Shown here piece after piece: positions 1 through 9,280 of a stretch of 64,000 nt of DNA (its first letter is position 1; the number at the start of each line of letters is the position of its first letter). The position numbers and the translations under genes are program-made. The stretch is from NCBI GenBank assembly GCA_016931995.1, contig JAFGDS010000042.1, positions 186,001 to 250,000 on the forward strand. Direction: 5' to 3'. Origin of the DNA: Pirellulales bacterium. GTDB taxonomy: Bacteria; Planctomycetota; Planctomycetia; Pirellulales; Thermoguttaceae. Under the pieces are notes generated by a model, which ran no database searches, was not told where the DNA came from, and saw nothing but the letters and a program-made list of their open reading frames with translations.

Positions 1-827
1 AACCGTTCGACCACGACGAATTGCTCGCCAAGGTCCGAATCCACTTTCGGCTCCGCGCAACGATGAAGGAACTATGGCTGGCCAACCAACGGATCCAGGA
101 ATTCAACTCGGAACTCGAAGAGCTCGTGGAACAGCGCTCCAGCGAGGTGATTGCCACCCGCGACGTGGCCATCTTCGCCCTGGCCAAACTGGCCGACTCG
201 CGCGATCCAGAGACCGGCGAACACCTCGAACGCATGCGCAACTACTCCCGGCTCCTGGCCGAGGAAATCAGCCTTGCCGGACCCTTCGCCGAAGACGTGG
301 ACCAACAGTTCATCGAAAACATCTACCAGTCCGCCCCCCTGCACGACATCGGCAAGGTGGGCATCCCGGACGCCATCCTGCTCAAGCCGGGGCGCCTCAC
401 TCCCGAGGAGTTCGAGGTCATGAAGGAACACACGCTCATCGGCGCCGACGCGCTCAAGGAAGCCACCGAGCAGGGTATCTGCGGCGGGTTCCTGGACATG
501 GCGGCCATCATCGCCCGATCGCACCACGAGCGGTTCGACGGCACCGGATATCCGGACGGCCTGGTTGGTTTGGATATTCCCCTGGCCGCCCGGATCGCGG
601 CCCTGGCCGACGTCTACGACGCCCTCACCTCGCCCCGCGTTTACAAACCGGCCTACGATCTGGACGTCGCGCGGCAGATGATCGTCGAGGAAAAGGGAAA
701 ACACTTCGATCCCGTCCTGGTCGACGCCTTCCTGGCGCGCGAGGGCGAATTCCGCGAAATCGCCCGAGCCGGCGCGCAACCCGAGGTCGAAATGGCCGCG
801 GCCGCCGCCCCGGACGCCGACGCTTAA
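1..827 (+). CDS. HD-GYP domain response regulator, 5' truncated by window edge
   Basis: Probable cyclic-di-GMP phosphodiesterase output protein. The reading frame is open from the first bases; the first codons read PFDHDELLAKVRIHFRLR, the usual end of a receiver domain, so the true start lies outside the window and the TTG at 21 is not a start. After a short coiled coil comes an HD-GYP domain: LHDIGK with the metal-binding HD pair (codons at about 342-347), then HHERFDGTGYP (about 522-554), which carries the GYP signature. HD-GYP proteins hydrolyse c-di-GMP to pGpG or GMP in the cytoplasm. A histidine kinase follows 54 bases later on the same strand and may be its partner. The family assignment is firm; activity is inferred. 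Confidence 0.9.
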   Translation, partial: PFDHDELLAKVRIHFRLRATMKELWLANQRIQEFNSELEELVEQRSSEVIATRDVAIFALAKLADSRDPETGEHLERMRNYSRLLAEEISLAGPFAEDVDQQFIENIYQSAPLHDIGKVGIPDAILLKPGRLTPEEFEVMKEHTLIGADALKEATEQGICGGFLDMAAIIARSHHERFDGTGYPDGLVGLDIPLAARIAALADVYDALTSPRVYKPAYDLDVARQMIVEEKGKHFDPVLVDAFLAREGEFREIARAGAQPEVEMAAAAAPDADA

Positions 828-881
828 CCCCGGACTTTCCCATGCTCGCCGCCGGCCCATGCCGGCTAGAGGACATCACGA

Positions 882-2363
882 ATGATCCGTCGCTTCGTCC
901 GCCTGTTCGCCTGGTCCCTCGCGATGGCCGGGGTAACGCCCTGCGCCGGCGCGTGCGCGACAAGCTCCGCGTCGACGGCGGGTCAGGTGGGCGTCGCCTC
1001 CGGACATTTCGGTTTCGCGCCGCTGTTGGCCCACGCCTGGGGACCCGCCCACCTCGCCCTCATCGGCGTGATCATCGGCGGCTTCGTGCTGATGGTCTTC
1101 CTGAACCGCTGGTTCGCCCGGCGGGAGTTGAACGAGATCCGAACCCGGCTGGCGCTAAGCCGGCAGAAGGAACGCGAGCTCCGTCAATCGGAATCCTGGT
1201 ACCGCGGCCTCTACGAATGCAGTCGAGACGCCGTCATGCTGCTCGACGAGCGAGGTTTCCTCGACTGCAACACCGCCACGCTCTCGTTGTTCGGCTGCGC
1301 CGACCGCGAGGAGTTCATCGCGTGCCATCCCAGCGAATTGTCGACGGCAACCCAACCGGACGGCCGCGAATCGCGCGAATCGGCCGACGAAAAAATCGCC
1401 ACGGCCATCCAGGAGGGAACCTGCAGCTTCGAGTGGCGGCACCAACGCGTCGACGGCACGCCCTTCATGGCCGAGGTGCTCCTCAGCCGCATCGAACATC
1501 AGGACCGGCACGTCCTCCTGGCCCTCGTCCGCGATATCTCGGAGCGAAAACGCACGGAAGACGCCCTGCGCGCCGCCTCGCGCAACGCCACGGAGGCCAA
1601 CGAGGCCAAAACGACCTTCCTGGCAAACGTCTCCCACGAGCTGCGCACCCCCCTGCACGGCATCCTCAGCTTCGCCGCCTTCGGCATGAGGAGAACGGAA
1701 CTGCTCGGCGAAGGCGAATTGCACGAATACTTCGAATTGATCCGCCAGAGCGGCCATTCGCTCCTGGCGCTGGTGAACGACCTGCTCGATCTGTCGAAAT
1801 TCGAGACCGGCCAATCCGATCTCGTTCCCAACCGCGTCAACATGAACGCCCTGATCCTGCGCGTGATCGACGAGTGCCGCTCCATGGCGGCCCGGCGCGG
1901 GATCATGATCCGCCTGGCCGACGGCGACGCGGAATTGCCCGTCTGGTGCGACGAAAACCGCATGACCCAGGTCGTGCGGAACCTGATGCGCAACGCCATC
2001 AAGTTCTCCAACGACGGCGGCGCCGTTCACGTCGTCGTCGTGGCCAACCCCCGCGAAATGACCGTCTCCATCACCGACCACGGCGTCGGCATCCCCGAAA
2101 ACGAACTCGATAAGGTCTTCAACAAGTTCTTCCGGTCAAGCAAGACGCGCAACGACCACGGCGGAACCGGCCTCGGGCTGGCCATCTGCCGCGAGATCGT
2201 CGAGGCCCACGGCGGCCGCATCTGGGCCGAAGGCCGCCCCGGCGGCGGCACCTCCCTCGTCTTCCAAATCCCCGTCGCCGCCCAAAGCGATTCCCTCTCG
2301 CCGCCTCCCATCGAGGTCCCCGCCGACGCCTCCTCGACCGCGGACCCCGCCGCGTTGTTCTAA
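882..2363 (+). CDS. PAS-domain sensor histidine kinase
   Basis: Membrane sensor kinase of 493 residues. The N-terminus has a hydrophobic, possibly signal-like stretch (about 5-25) and a clear membrane segment (about 54-76). A PAS domain follows (about 104-220, ending in DISERKR, the usual PAS/PAC end), then a HisKA domain with phospho-acceptor His252 in SHELRTPLHG. The ATPase domain shows the N box around NLMRNAIKFS, G1 at DHGVGIP and G2 at GGTGLGLAI. All catalytic boxes are intact. An AGAGGA-like ribosome binding site precedes the ATG. It carries no receiver domain. The HD-GYP regulator immediately upstream is a plausible partner. The signal is unknown. Confidence 0.93.
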   Translation: MIRRFVRLFAWSLAMAGVTPCAGACATSSASTAGQVGVASGHFGFAPLLAHAWGPAHLALIGVIIGGFVLMVFLNRWFARRELNEIRTRLALSRQKERELRQSESWYRGLYECSRDAVMLLDERGFLDCNTATLSLFGCADREEFIACHPSELSTATQPDGRESRESADEKIATAIQEGTCSFEWRHQRVDGTPFMAEVLLSRIEHQDRHVLLALVRDISERKRTEDALRAASRNATEANEAKTTFLANVSHELRTPLHGILSFAAFGMRRTELLGEGELHEYFELIRQSGHSLLALVNDLLDLSKFETGQSDLVPNRVNMNALILRVIDECRSMAARRGIMIRLADGDAELPVWCDENRMTQVVRNLMRNAIKFSNDGGAVHVVVVANPREMTVSITDHGVGIPENELDKVFNKFFRSSKTRNDHGGTGLGLAICREIVEAHGGRIWAEGRPGGGTSLVFQIPVAAQSDSLSPPPIEVPADASSTADPAALF

Positions 2364-2419
2364 ATTGTGTGGCGATACGGCGGTTTATTCTCCCGACGCG
2401 GGCCGAGTCCGAGCCACAC

Positions 2420-2490
2420 CTCCGCGTTTCCGCGCCTCCGCGCGAGAAAATAATGCGTCCGATGATCCTCGCGCGGAGACGCGAAGACAC
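2420..2490. repeat. intergenic inverted repeat (CGCGGAGACGCGAAGAC family)
   Basis: In the 183-base gap between two convergent genes, CTCCGCGTTTCCGCGCCTCC on the left faces CTCGCGCGGAGACGCGAAG on the right. The same words recur at about 26110-26170. This looks like a dispersed intergenic palindrome rather than a gene-specific terminator. Confidence 0.6.
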
Positions 2491-2546
2491 AGAGAAAACG
2501 GCATTCCTCGGGATGTAACGCGATGGCGTTACGTCCAGAGAAAGCG

Positions 2547-3584
2547 TTAATGAGATGGAGCCTGTCCACCCGTATTGCGAGACGGTCTCTTCGGCAGCGG
2601 GCGCGAAACGAGCAGAAGGAACGAAATCACGAAAAGCGGCAAACCCACCACGTTGTCCCAGCGGATCCGCTCGACCACCGGCGGTGGATCCGGCTGCCCC
2701 TCGACGTCGTCGAAATCCACCGGCTTGGGACCGTCGATCCGGAGCAAGTCCGCCAATGTCTCTGGCAACACACGGCCCGAGAGATAGTGAATAGAGCCGT
2801 CGGCCAGCAGAACGTAGCCGCTTTGGCCCCGGCGCACGACGCGGAAGTACTCCTCCGAAACGTTGTGGCGGGTTGTGATCGCCCCGGCCAGCCCATCGAC
2901 GTCGGCGAGAACTTCGTCGATCGCGAGATCGCGAGGTTGCATCCAATGAAAGTCCGAACCGTCCACTTCGACCAAGAGGATGGTATTCGCGGGATCGTTG
3001 ATTTGACCCAAGCCAATGCCCGTGTCACCCGGCCACGCCGTGCCGGGGCCAACAATAGCCACATAGCTGGTCGCGGATGGATTGGCCTCGACAGGTTGAC
3101 TGGGGCATCGAAAGACGCCCGACATCGACGCGGCCAACGTCCGGTTGTGCGGACCGTCCCACGGCTCGTCAAAACGATACTTGTCGTAGAGATCCTGTTC
3201 TTCGAGAAATGGAAGGATGAGCACCCGCCAACTGTGCATCGGCCGACCCTGGGCGTCGGCCACAAACGCTGGCGGAAAACAGCCGTAGGCGCTGTGGTAG
3301 TTCTGCAATGCGAAGCCGATTTGCCTAAGATTGTTGGCGCATACGACACGCCGTGCCGCCGCTCTCGCACTTGAAACCCCCGGCAAAAAGCAAGGGCAAA
3401 CGGGCAGGGCCAACGCGCAAGCCACGAGGAACGCCGTCGTGCTTCGCCAGGCAATCGCGATCCGTATGCTCATCACCAGCGCCGCGAGCCACGGCGCGAT
3501 GAGGAACCCCGCCGGTCCAAACGCGGCGAACGCCGAGGCCATCACGAAGAACACCAGGAACAACGTCCGCAGTCGGAATTGCAC
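2547..3584 (-). CDS. DUF1559 domain protein with N-terminal membrane helices
   Basis: Planctomycete DUF1559 family protein of 345 residues. After two or three hydrophobic N-terminal segments comes the family core: CANNLRQIGFALQNYHSAYG, PMHSWRVLILPFLEE, DEPWDGPHN and FRCPSQ, with the closing VLLADGSIHYLSG element. Most DUF1559 proteins carry a type IV pilin-like N-terminus ([14 protein letters not shown]); this one does not and is instead anchored by several helices, with a last helix near the C-terminus (NVVGLPLFVISFLLLVS). I chose the GTG at 3584, giving MQFRLRTLFLVFF, a common planctomycete start; the ATG at 3641 lies inside an intergenic repeat. The function of the family is unknown. Confidence 0.8.
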   Translation of the reverse strand: MQFRLRTLFLVFFVMASAFAAFGPAGFLIAPWLAALVMSIRIAIAWRSTTAFLVACALALPVCPCFLPGVSSARAAARRVVCANNLRQIGFALQNYHSAYGCFPPAFVADAQGRPMHSWRVLILPFLEEQDLYDKYRFDEPWDGPHNRTLAASMSGVFRCPSQPVEANPSATSYVAIVGPGTAWPGDTGIGLGQINDPANTILLVEVDGSDFHWMQPRDLAIDEVLADVDGLAGAITTRHNVSEEYFRVVRRGQSGYVLLADGSIHYLSGRVLPETLADLLRIDGPKPVDFDDVEGQPDPPPVVERIRWDNVVGLPLFVISFLLLVSRPLPKRPSRNTGGQAPSH

Positions 3585-3605
3585 AACGGGTCCGCCAGAC
3601 GATTT

Positions 3606-3697
3606 GGACAGGATTGACAAGATCAACACGATTGAAGGCAATCCCCGTCATCTTGTCAATCGTGTTAATCCTGTCCTTTCTCCCGCGAATCCTGTCC
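3606..3697. repeat. ACAGGATTGACAAGAT-type inverted repeat
   Basis: GGACAGGATTGACAAGATC on one side and the reverse-complement modules (CTTGTCAATCGTG, AATCCTGTCC) on the other form a modular inverted repeat upstream of the DUF1559 gene, with one further AATCCTGTCC copy at its end. Confidence 0.6.
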
Positions 3698-3826
3698 CTT
3701 CCCCCGCCCATGCCGGGCTTGCCCGGTGGGGGGCCGGATGGTAAGGTATAAGGGGCACGGTGGCGGGGGGCTATACAGCAGCTATCGATCCTGCCGCCGC
3801 AACCCATCTAACCCGTTGGGTGCCAC

Positions 3827-3844
3827 GTCCACACTTGCGTGGAC
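3827..3844. repeat. GTCCAC-hairpin repeat, copy 1
   Basis: GTCCAC and GTGGAC flank a six-base loop. The surrounding GGGTGCCACGTCCAC is shared with the copy at 7359-7382. It lies just before trpE and shows that an upstream GTG at 3839 is inside a repeat and not the trpE start. Confidence 0.55.
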
Positions 3845-3871
3845 ACGCAAAACACGTATGGTGCGACGCCC

Positions 3872-5416
3872 ATGACCACCCCCCCGACGCCGCATCTGCC
3901 CGACTTCGACGCCTTTGCCCGGCTGGCCAAGGACGCCGACCTCGTGCCCGTCTACCGCCGCCTGGTCAGCGATTCGCTCACGCCGGTCTCCGCGTTCCAC
4001 AAGATCGACGCCGGCCGGTGCGCGTGCTTCTTCGAAAGCGTGATCGGCGGCGAGAAGGTCGGACGGTACAGCTTCCTCGCCACCGAGCCGTATCTCGAAA
4101 TCGAAGCCTACGGCCATCGCGTCACGATCAACGACACCTCGGGCGTGTCGGCCTCCGGCGCGCCGATCCTGCGCACCCGGCAGTTCGAGTCGGACGATCC
4201 CTTGGACGAACTCCGCCGCCGCGTCGAGTCGGTCCGCGAGGCCCGGCTGCCGGGGTTGCCGCCGTTTGTCAGCGGCGCGGTGGGCTACGCCGGCTACGAC
4301 GTCGTCCGCTGGGCCGAGCACCTGCCCCACGCCCCGGCCGACGACCGCCAGGTGCCCGATCTGGCCTTCGCCTTCTACGACCAGATGGTCGTCTTCGACA
4401 ACGTCACCAAGACGCTCGTCGTCGTGGCCATGGCCCGGCTCGACCGGCCGGGCGTCGACCTCCGCCGCGCCTACGACGACGCCTGCCGCCGCGTGGATGC
4501 CCTGGTGGCCCAACTGGCCGACAAGCCCTCGGCCCTCAAGCCCGTCGATATCCGCGCCGACGCGCCGGTGACGCTGCCCTACCAGTCGAATTTCACCCGC
4601 GAAGGCTTCGAGCAGGCCGTCGGGCGGTGCGTCGAGTACATCCGCGCCGGCGACGTCTTCCAAGTGGTCCTCAGCCAGCGACTGGAAGTGCCCCTGCGGG
4701 CGCATCCATTCGAGATCTACCGAACGCTCCGCGTCGTCAATCCCAGCCCGTTCATGTTCTACGTCCGCACGCCGAGCGTCACGCTCGTGGGCAGCTCGCC
4801 CGAGGTCATGGTTCGGGTGGACGACGGGCTGGTGACGGTCCGCCCCCTGGCGGGCACCCGCCGCCGCGGCCCCGACGAACAAGAGGACCGCCGCCTGGCC
4901 GAGGAGCTTCTGGCCGATCCCAAGGAGCGGGCCGAGCACGTCATGCTCGTGGACCTGGGCCGCAACGACGTCGGCCGCGTCGCCCAATTCCAAAGCGTCC
5001 ACCTCTCCGACGTGATGACCATCGAGCGGTACTCGCACGTAATGCACATCACCTCGAACGTGACCGGCCGCCTGCGCGACGACAAGACCGCGTTTGACGC
5101 CCTCCAGGCGTGCCTGCCCGCCGGAACCGTTTCCGGCGCGCCCAAGGTCCGTGCGATGGAAATCATCGACGAACTGGAGCCGCACCGCCGCGGGCCGTAC
5201 GCCGGCGCCGTCGGCTACGTCGATTTCAACGGCAACATGAGCACGTGCATCGCCCTGCGGACGATCGTCATCCAGGAGAACAAGGCGTACGTCCAGGCCG
5301 GCGCCGGCATCGTGGCCGACAGCGTGCCGGCCAACGAGTACCAGGAAACGCTCAACAAAGCCCGAGGGCTCCTGGCCGCCATCGAGATCACCGAGAGCCG
5401 CGTCGGGCGGGACTGA
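3872..5416 (+). CDS. trpE: anthranilate synthase component I
   Basis: Converts chorismate and ammonia (from the TrpG glutaminase) to anthranilate, the first step of tryptophan synthesis. The 514-residue length is normal. The C-terminal chorismate-binding domain is complete: [68 protein letters not shown] and [16 protein letters not shown]. The order and wording fit TrpE rather than PabB. I start at ATG 3872 ([13 protein letters not shown]) because the GTG at 3839 sits in a dispersed repeat. No trpG or other trp gene is adjacent; trpD lies 21 kb away on the other strand, so the pathway genes are scattered in this genome. Confidence 0.95.
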   Translation: MTTPPTPHLPDFDAFARLAKDADLVPVYRRLVSDSLTPVSAFHKIDAGRCACFFESVIGGEKVGRYSFLATEPYLEIEAYGHRVTINDTSGVSASGAPILRTRQFESDDPLDELRRRVESVREARLPGLPPFVSGAVGYAGYDVVRWAEHLPHAPADDRQVPDLAFAFYDQMVVFDNVTKTLVVVAMARLDRPGVDLRRAYDDACRRVDALVAQLADKPSALKPVDIRADAPVTLPYQSNFTREGFEQAVGRCVEYIRAGDVFQVVLSQRLEVPLRAHPFEIYRTLRVVNPSPFMFYVRTPSVTLVGSSPEVMVRVDDGLVTVRPLAGTRRRGPDEQEDRRLAEELLADPKERAEHVMLVDLGRNDVGRVAQFQSVHLSDVMTIERYSHVMHITSNVTGRLRDDKTAFDALQACLPAGTVSGAPKVRAMEIIDELEPHRRGPYAGAVGYVDFNGNMSTCIALRTIVIQENKAYVQAGAGIVADSVPANEYQETLNKARGLLAAIEITESRVGRD

Positions 5417-5445
5417 GCCGCGCCAGCTTCACCGCGAGCCGTATC

Positions 5446-7317
5446 ATGGAAGGATCCCGGATCGTGAGAGTCGTCCTCGCGGCGGCGCTGGGCGTGCCCC
5501 TGCTGGCTTGCCCCGCGCTGCTTCGCGCGGGAGATCCGTCGGGCGCCGCTGGAGAAGCCCGCAGCGCCGCCCCCGCGAACGACGCGCCCTTGGACGATGC
5601 CGTCGCGCGGTTGGGCGTCCTGGCCACTCGCGGGCCGCGGCAGTGCCAGGAGAAATGGGAGCCCACGGTCCGGTATCTCTCGGCCACGATTCCCGGCCAC
5701 ACGTTCACCCTCCGCCCGCTCGCCTACGACGAGGTCGGCCCCGCCACGGCCCGCGGCGAGCTGGATTTCGTCCTGACCAACCCCTCCCTGTACGTCGAGC
5801 TCGAACGGCTCCACGGCGCGGTGCGGATCGCGACGCTTCAGAATCTGCATGAAGGGAAGCCCTACTCCGTCTATGCCGCCGCCGTGTTCCGCCGATCGGA
5901 TCGCGAGGACCTCCGCGGACTGGCGGACCTGAGGGGCAAAACCCTGATGGCCGTCGAGGAGTGGTCGCTGGGCGGCTGGCAAATGGCCTGGCGCGAAATG
6001 AAGGACCGCGGCATCGATCCCTACCGCGATCTTGCGCGGCTGGAGTTTGCCGACACGCACGACGCCGTGGTCCATGCCGTCCGCGATGGCGTGGTCGACG
6101 CCGGCGTGGTCCGCGCCGACGTCCTGCCCCGAATGGCCGCCGAGAACAAGATCCGCCCGGAAGACTACCGCGTGCTCGATCCACGCGAAGGCGCCGACGC
6201 ACCCCTGCCTTTTCCCTGTTCGACGCGGGCGTATCCGGAATGGCCGCTGGCCAAGACGCGGGCCACGTCGGACGAGCTCGCGCGCAAAGTGGCCATTGCC
6301 CTGCTGGAGATGCCGTCGGACGCCCCGGCGGCCCAGGCGGCCGGAATCGCCGGCTGGGGCATTCCGCGGAACTACCAGCCGGTCCACGAATGCCTGAAAT
6401 CGCTCCAGATTGGGCCGTACGCGGACGTCGGAAAAGTGACGTTCACCGCGGCTGTAAGGCAGTACTGGCCGTGGCTGGCGGGGTTTGCGATGGCGCTGAT
6501 CGCGACGGCCGGCGTCTCGGCGTACGTGGTGCGGCTCAACCGTCGGCTTGGGCAGGCGGTCGTGCGCTACCAAAGCGAATCCGCCGAGCGTGCCCGGGCG
6601 GAAGAGGGATTGCGCAGGAGCGAGCAGCTTCGTGCCACGTCGGAGAAACTCGCCGCGGTGGGGCGTCTCGCCGCCGGCGTTGCCCACGAAATCAACAACC
6701 CCCTGACGGGCGTCCTGACGTTCGGCCATCTCCTGGCGGAAAGACCGAACCTGACGGACCAGGATCGGCGGGACCTGGACGTTGTGATTCGCGAGACGAC
6801 CCGCGCCGGCGATATCGTTCGCAACCTGCTCGATTTTGCCCGCGAGCGGCCCGTCGAGCGTCGCCCCGTCGCGATTCACGACGTCATCCGCCGGGCCGTG
6901 CGGTTGCTGCACGGACAGAAGGCGTTTGGACGGATCGCGCTGGTCGAGCGGTTCGCCGAGAGCTTGCCCGAAGTCGAAGGAGACGAAAACCAGCTTCAAC
7001 AAGTTGTATTGAATCTGCTGCTGAACGCCTGCGCCGCCATGCCGCGGGGCGGAACGCTCGCCGTCGGAACGGCGGCGCGCGACGGCAACGTGCTCGTCAC
7101 CGTTGCCGACACGGGCACGGGCATCAAGCCCGAATACATCCCCCGGATCTTCGAGCCTTTCTTCACAACGCAAGAGATCGGCAAGGGAACCGGCCTGGGG
7201 CTAAGCGTCAGCTACGGCATCGTCCAACAACACGGCGGCACGATTGAGGTGGAGAGCACGGAAGGAAAGGGAACCACGTTCACCATCCTCTTGCCCGGCA
7301 AATCGACGTCAGCCTGA
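5446..7317 (+). CDS. TtrS-like sensor histidine kinase with PhnD-type binding domain
   Basis: A 623-residue membrane kinase. A signal peptide (about 6-28) leads into a periplasmic phosphonate-binding-protein-like domain (about 54-315; ARLGVLATRGPRQCQEKWEP and FVLTNPSLYVELE are close to the wording of the tetrathionate sensor TtrS). A membrane helix (about 342-362), a short coiled coil and a kinase core follow, with His414 in GVAHEINNPL, the N box NLLLNACAAM, and ADTGTGIKPEYIPRIFEPFF plus GTGLGLSVSYGIV. An NtrC-type regulator follows 106 bases downstream, forming a two-component pair. The ligand is unknown: TtrS binds tetrathionate, but PhnD-type sensors vary. The hydrogenase operon next door makes a redox or H2-related signal plausible. 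Confidence 0.9.
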   Translation: MEGSRIVRVVLAAALGVPLLACPALLRAGDPSGAAGEARSAAPANDAPLDDAVARLGVLATRGPRQCQEKWEPTVRYLSATIPGHTFTLRPLAYDEVGPATARGELDFVLTNPSLYVELERLHGAVRIATLQNLHEGKPYSVYAAAVFRRSDREDLRGLADLRGKTLMAVEEWSLGGWQMAWREMKDRGIDPYRDLARLEFADTHDAVVHAVRDGVVDAGVVRADVLPRMAAENKIRPEDYRVLDPREGADAPLPFPCSTRAYPEWPLAKTRATSDELARKVAIALLEMPSDAPAAQAAGIAGWGIPRNYQPVHECLKSLQIGPYADVGKVTFTAAVRQYWPWLAGFAMALIATAGVSAYVVRLNRRLGQAVVRYQSESAERARAEEGLRRSEQLRATSEKLAAVGRLAAGVAHEINNPLTGVLTFGHLLAERPNLTDQDRRDLDVVIRETTRAGDIVRNLLDFARERPVERRPVAIHDVIRRAVRLLHGQKAFGRIALVERFAESLPEVEGDENQLQQVVLNLLLNACAAMPRGGTLAVGTAARDGNVLVTVADTGTGIKPEYIPRIFEPFFTTQEIGKGTGLGLSVSYGIVQQHGGTIEVESTEGKGTTFTILLPGKSTSA

Positions 7318-7358
7318 GCGCGGCGAAGGATCTCGTGGACGGTGAAGAAGCTGGGTGC

Positions 7359-7382
7359 CATGTCCACGCTTGCCTGGACATG
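7359..7382. repeat. GTCCAC-hairpin repeat, copy 2
   Basis: CATGTCCA and TGGACATG flank an eight-base loop between the kinase and regulator genes. The preceding GGGTGCCATGTCCACGCTTG matches copy 1 before trpE. Confidence 0.55.
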
Positions 7383-7423
7383 CCGCCCGCACCCGATTAG
7401 GGATCAACCAGAAGGCGACGCGC

Positions 7424-8842
7424 ATGACCATCTCCCAAACGGAGTCGAACGCCCCCGCGATCGGCCAGCGGATCCTCGTCATCGACGACGAGCCCGTGGT
7501 CGGTGAAAGCTGCCGACGCGGACTCGCCGCCGACGGACACGACGTGGACGTGTCCGCCGATCCCCGCGCCGGATTGCATGCGGCTCTGTCGGGTGAATAC
7601 GACCTGCTCCTCGTCGATCTGATGATGCCCGATATCGACGGGTTCGAGGTGCTCAAACAGGTCAAGGCCGCCGGCGTCGCCTGCGAGGTGGTGATCATCA
7701 CGGGCTATTCGACGGTGGAGTCGGCCGTCGAGGCCATGCGGCAAGGCGCCGCGGACTATCTGAGCAAGCCGTTCTCGCCCAACCAACTCCGCATGGTGAT
7801 CCAGAAGGTCGCCCAGCGATCCGCCCTGATCCGCGAGAATGGCCGGCTTCGCCAGGAATTGCAGTTGCACCAGGGATTCGAAGGCATCCTCGGCGAAAGC
7901 CGCGCCATGGAGCAGGTCTTCTCCTTGATCCGGCGCGCCGCCCCCACCAACGGGACGGTGCTCATCTCCGGCGAGTGCGGCACGGGCAAGGAACGGGTCG
8001 CCCGAGCCGTCCATCGCTTGAGCCGCCGCAAGGACGGCCCCTTTGAAAACCTCGACTGCGCCGCGTTGGCCCCCGCCGCCGTGGAACGCGAACTGTTCGG
8101 CGAGCCCGGAACGACAAGGCAAGGCCTCTTCGACGCCGCGCGCGGCGGCACCGTCTTTCTCGACGACGTGAGCCGTCTCGGCCTCGAAGCGCAAGGCGCG
8201 CTTCTGCATTTCCTCGAAACGGGCGGCTCGACCCGATCGCCAAACGCCGCGGAACGACCCCAAGACGTTCGCGTCATCGCCGCCGCGAACCGCGACCTGA
8301 CCGCGATGATCGACGAGGGGGAGTTCCGCAAGGAGTTGTATTATCAGCTCAATGTGGTGCCGATCTACCTCCCGCCGCTGCGGGAGCGATCCGGCGACGT
8401 TCCGCTTCTGGCCGTGGCGTTCCTTGATCGCTTTTGTCAAAAAAACGGCGTCGAGCCCAAGACCTTCTCGCCCGAGGCCCTGGCGAGGATGGAAAGCTAC
8501 CGCTGGCCCGGCAACGTCCGCGAGTTGCGCAACGTCATCGAGCGGATCGCGATTCTCTGCGAGTCGAATCGGATCGACCTTGGCCACCTGCCGCCGGAGG
8601 TCCGCCAGACGCCTCCGCGATCGCCCGGCGTGCCGCTGCCGGCCAGTTGGGAGGAGTTCAAGCGCCTCAAACAGCAGGTCCGCGACGCCGCCGTGCAAGA
8701 AATGGAGCGCCGGTTCCTGATCGACGCGCTGCGCCGATCCGGCGGCAACGTCAGCCGCGCCGCCGAGGACGTGGGCATGCAGCGGACCAATTTCCACGCC
8801 TTGCTGCGGAAATACGGACTCAGCTCGGATCTCGATCCATAG
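7424..8842 (+). CDS. NtrC-family response regulator without GAFTGA loop
   Basis: Likely partner of the TtrS-like kinase. The 472-residue protein has a receiver (DD at 21-22, phospho-acceptor Asp65 in LLLVDLMMPDIDG, Lys115), an AAA+ domain with Walker A GECGTGKE (183-190) and Walker B GGTVFLDDV (241-249), and a Fis-type helix-turn-helix at the end (GGNVSRAAEDVGMQRTNFHALL). The sigma54-contacting GAFTGA segment, expected after ELFG, is missing: the sequence runs ELFGEPGTTRQGLFDAARGG. HupR of Rhodobacter capsulatus, a hydrogenase regulator of this family, works with sigma70 polymerase, so a similar mode is possible here. Start ATG 7424 is chosen because it begins just before the receiver; the longer frame enters a repeat. 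Confidence 0.92.
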   Translation: MTISQTESNAPAIGQRILVIDDEPVVGESCRRGLAADGHDVDVSADPRAGLHAALSGEYDLLLVDLMMPDIDGFEVLKQVKAAGVACEVVIITGYSTVESAVEAMRQGAADYLSKPFSPNQLRMVIQKVAQRSALIRENGRLRQELQLHQGFEGILGESRAMEQVFSLIRRAAPTNGTVLISGECGTGKERVARAVHRLSRRKDGPFENLDCAALAPAAVERELFGEPGTTRQGLFDAARGGTVFLDDVSRLGLEAQGALLHFLETGGSTRSPNAAERPQDVRVIAAANRDLTAMIDEGEFRKELYYQLNVVPIYLPPLRERSGDVPLLAVAFLDRFCQKNGVEPKTFSPEALARMESYRWPGNVRELRNVIERIAILCESNRIDLGHLPPEVRQTPPRSPGVPLPASWEEFKRLKQQVRDAAVQEMERRFLIDALRRSGGNVSRAAEDVGMQRTNFHALLRKYGLSSDLDP

Positions 8843-8846
8843 CCCC

Positions 8847-8900
8847 GTGTGCCACTAACTCCGCCAGTGCCTGGCCGTGTGCCACCGGCTCCGCCAGTGC
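8847..8900. repeat. CACTGGC/GCCAGTG repeat, two tandem copies
   Basis: Two directly repeated units, GTGTGCCACTAACTCCGCC (8847 on) and GTGTGCCACCGGCTCCGCC (8877 on), each ending in AGTGC. They belong to the dispersed palindromic family found at 13682, 36816, 38862, 42926, 57636, 59771, 60602 and 60892. Unlike most other sites, the two units here point the same way. Confidence 0.75.
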
Positions 8901-9251
8901 CGCGCCCCGGCGCCAGGCGAAGCGTTCTCTTCGCTACCTCCTGGCTTCGCGATCACGCGGATTAAGAGCCTATCCGAAAACCCATGTGGCAAAGCCCGAG
9001 GCACGCATGCGATCGCGAGTGACTTCCCCAAGAACACCACATAAAACGCTGTATGGGCGCGTCATACACCGTGCGTCGCGTCCGTACACACACCCGCTTG
9101 GACGACGTCGCTCGCTTCATACGCGATGAAGAATCGTCACGGTCGCGCGTGCGCGGTTCCTTCGCGAAGGGGGATAGCGCGCCCCGATGCCTTTTGGGCG
9201 AAAAAAACTCCCGCCACTTCTTTCGCGCCGACCTACGTTTCCCTGGACACC

Positions 9252-9274
9252 CCCGAACCCCGTTTCGGGTTTTT
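9252..9274 (+). terminator. terminator-like hairpin upstream of hydrogenase
   Basis: CCCGAA (9252-9257) pairs with TTCGGG (9264-9269) over a six-base loop and is followed directly by five T. It has the form of a short intrinsic terminator. It could end transcription from the regulator gene or act as an attenuator in the hydrogenase leader. Confidence 0.5.
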
Positions 9275-9280
9275 GGACAC

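Noticed and set aside
74-2113. 679-codon open frame on the plus strand overlapping the HD-GYP and kinase genes
   Set aside because: Arg- and Pro-rich shadow of two genes with clear catalytic motifs in other frames.
8961-8985. AAGAGCCTATCCGAAAACCC resembles one end of some insertion sequences
   Set aside because: No partner inverted end or transposase could be found in the window.
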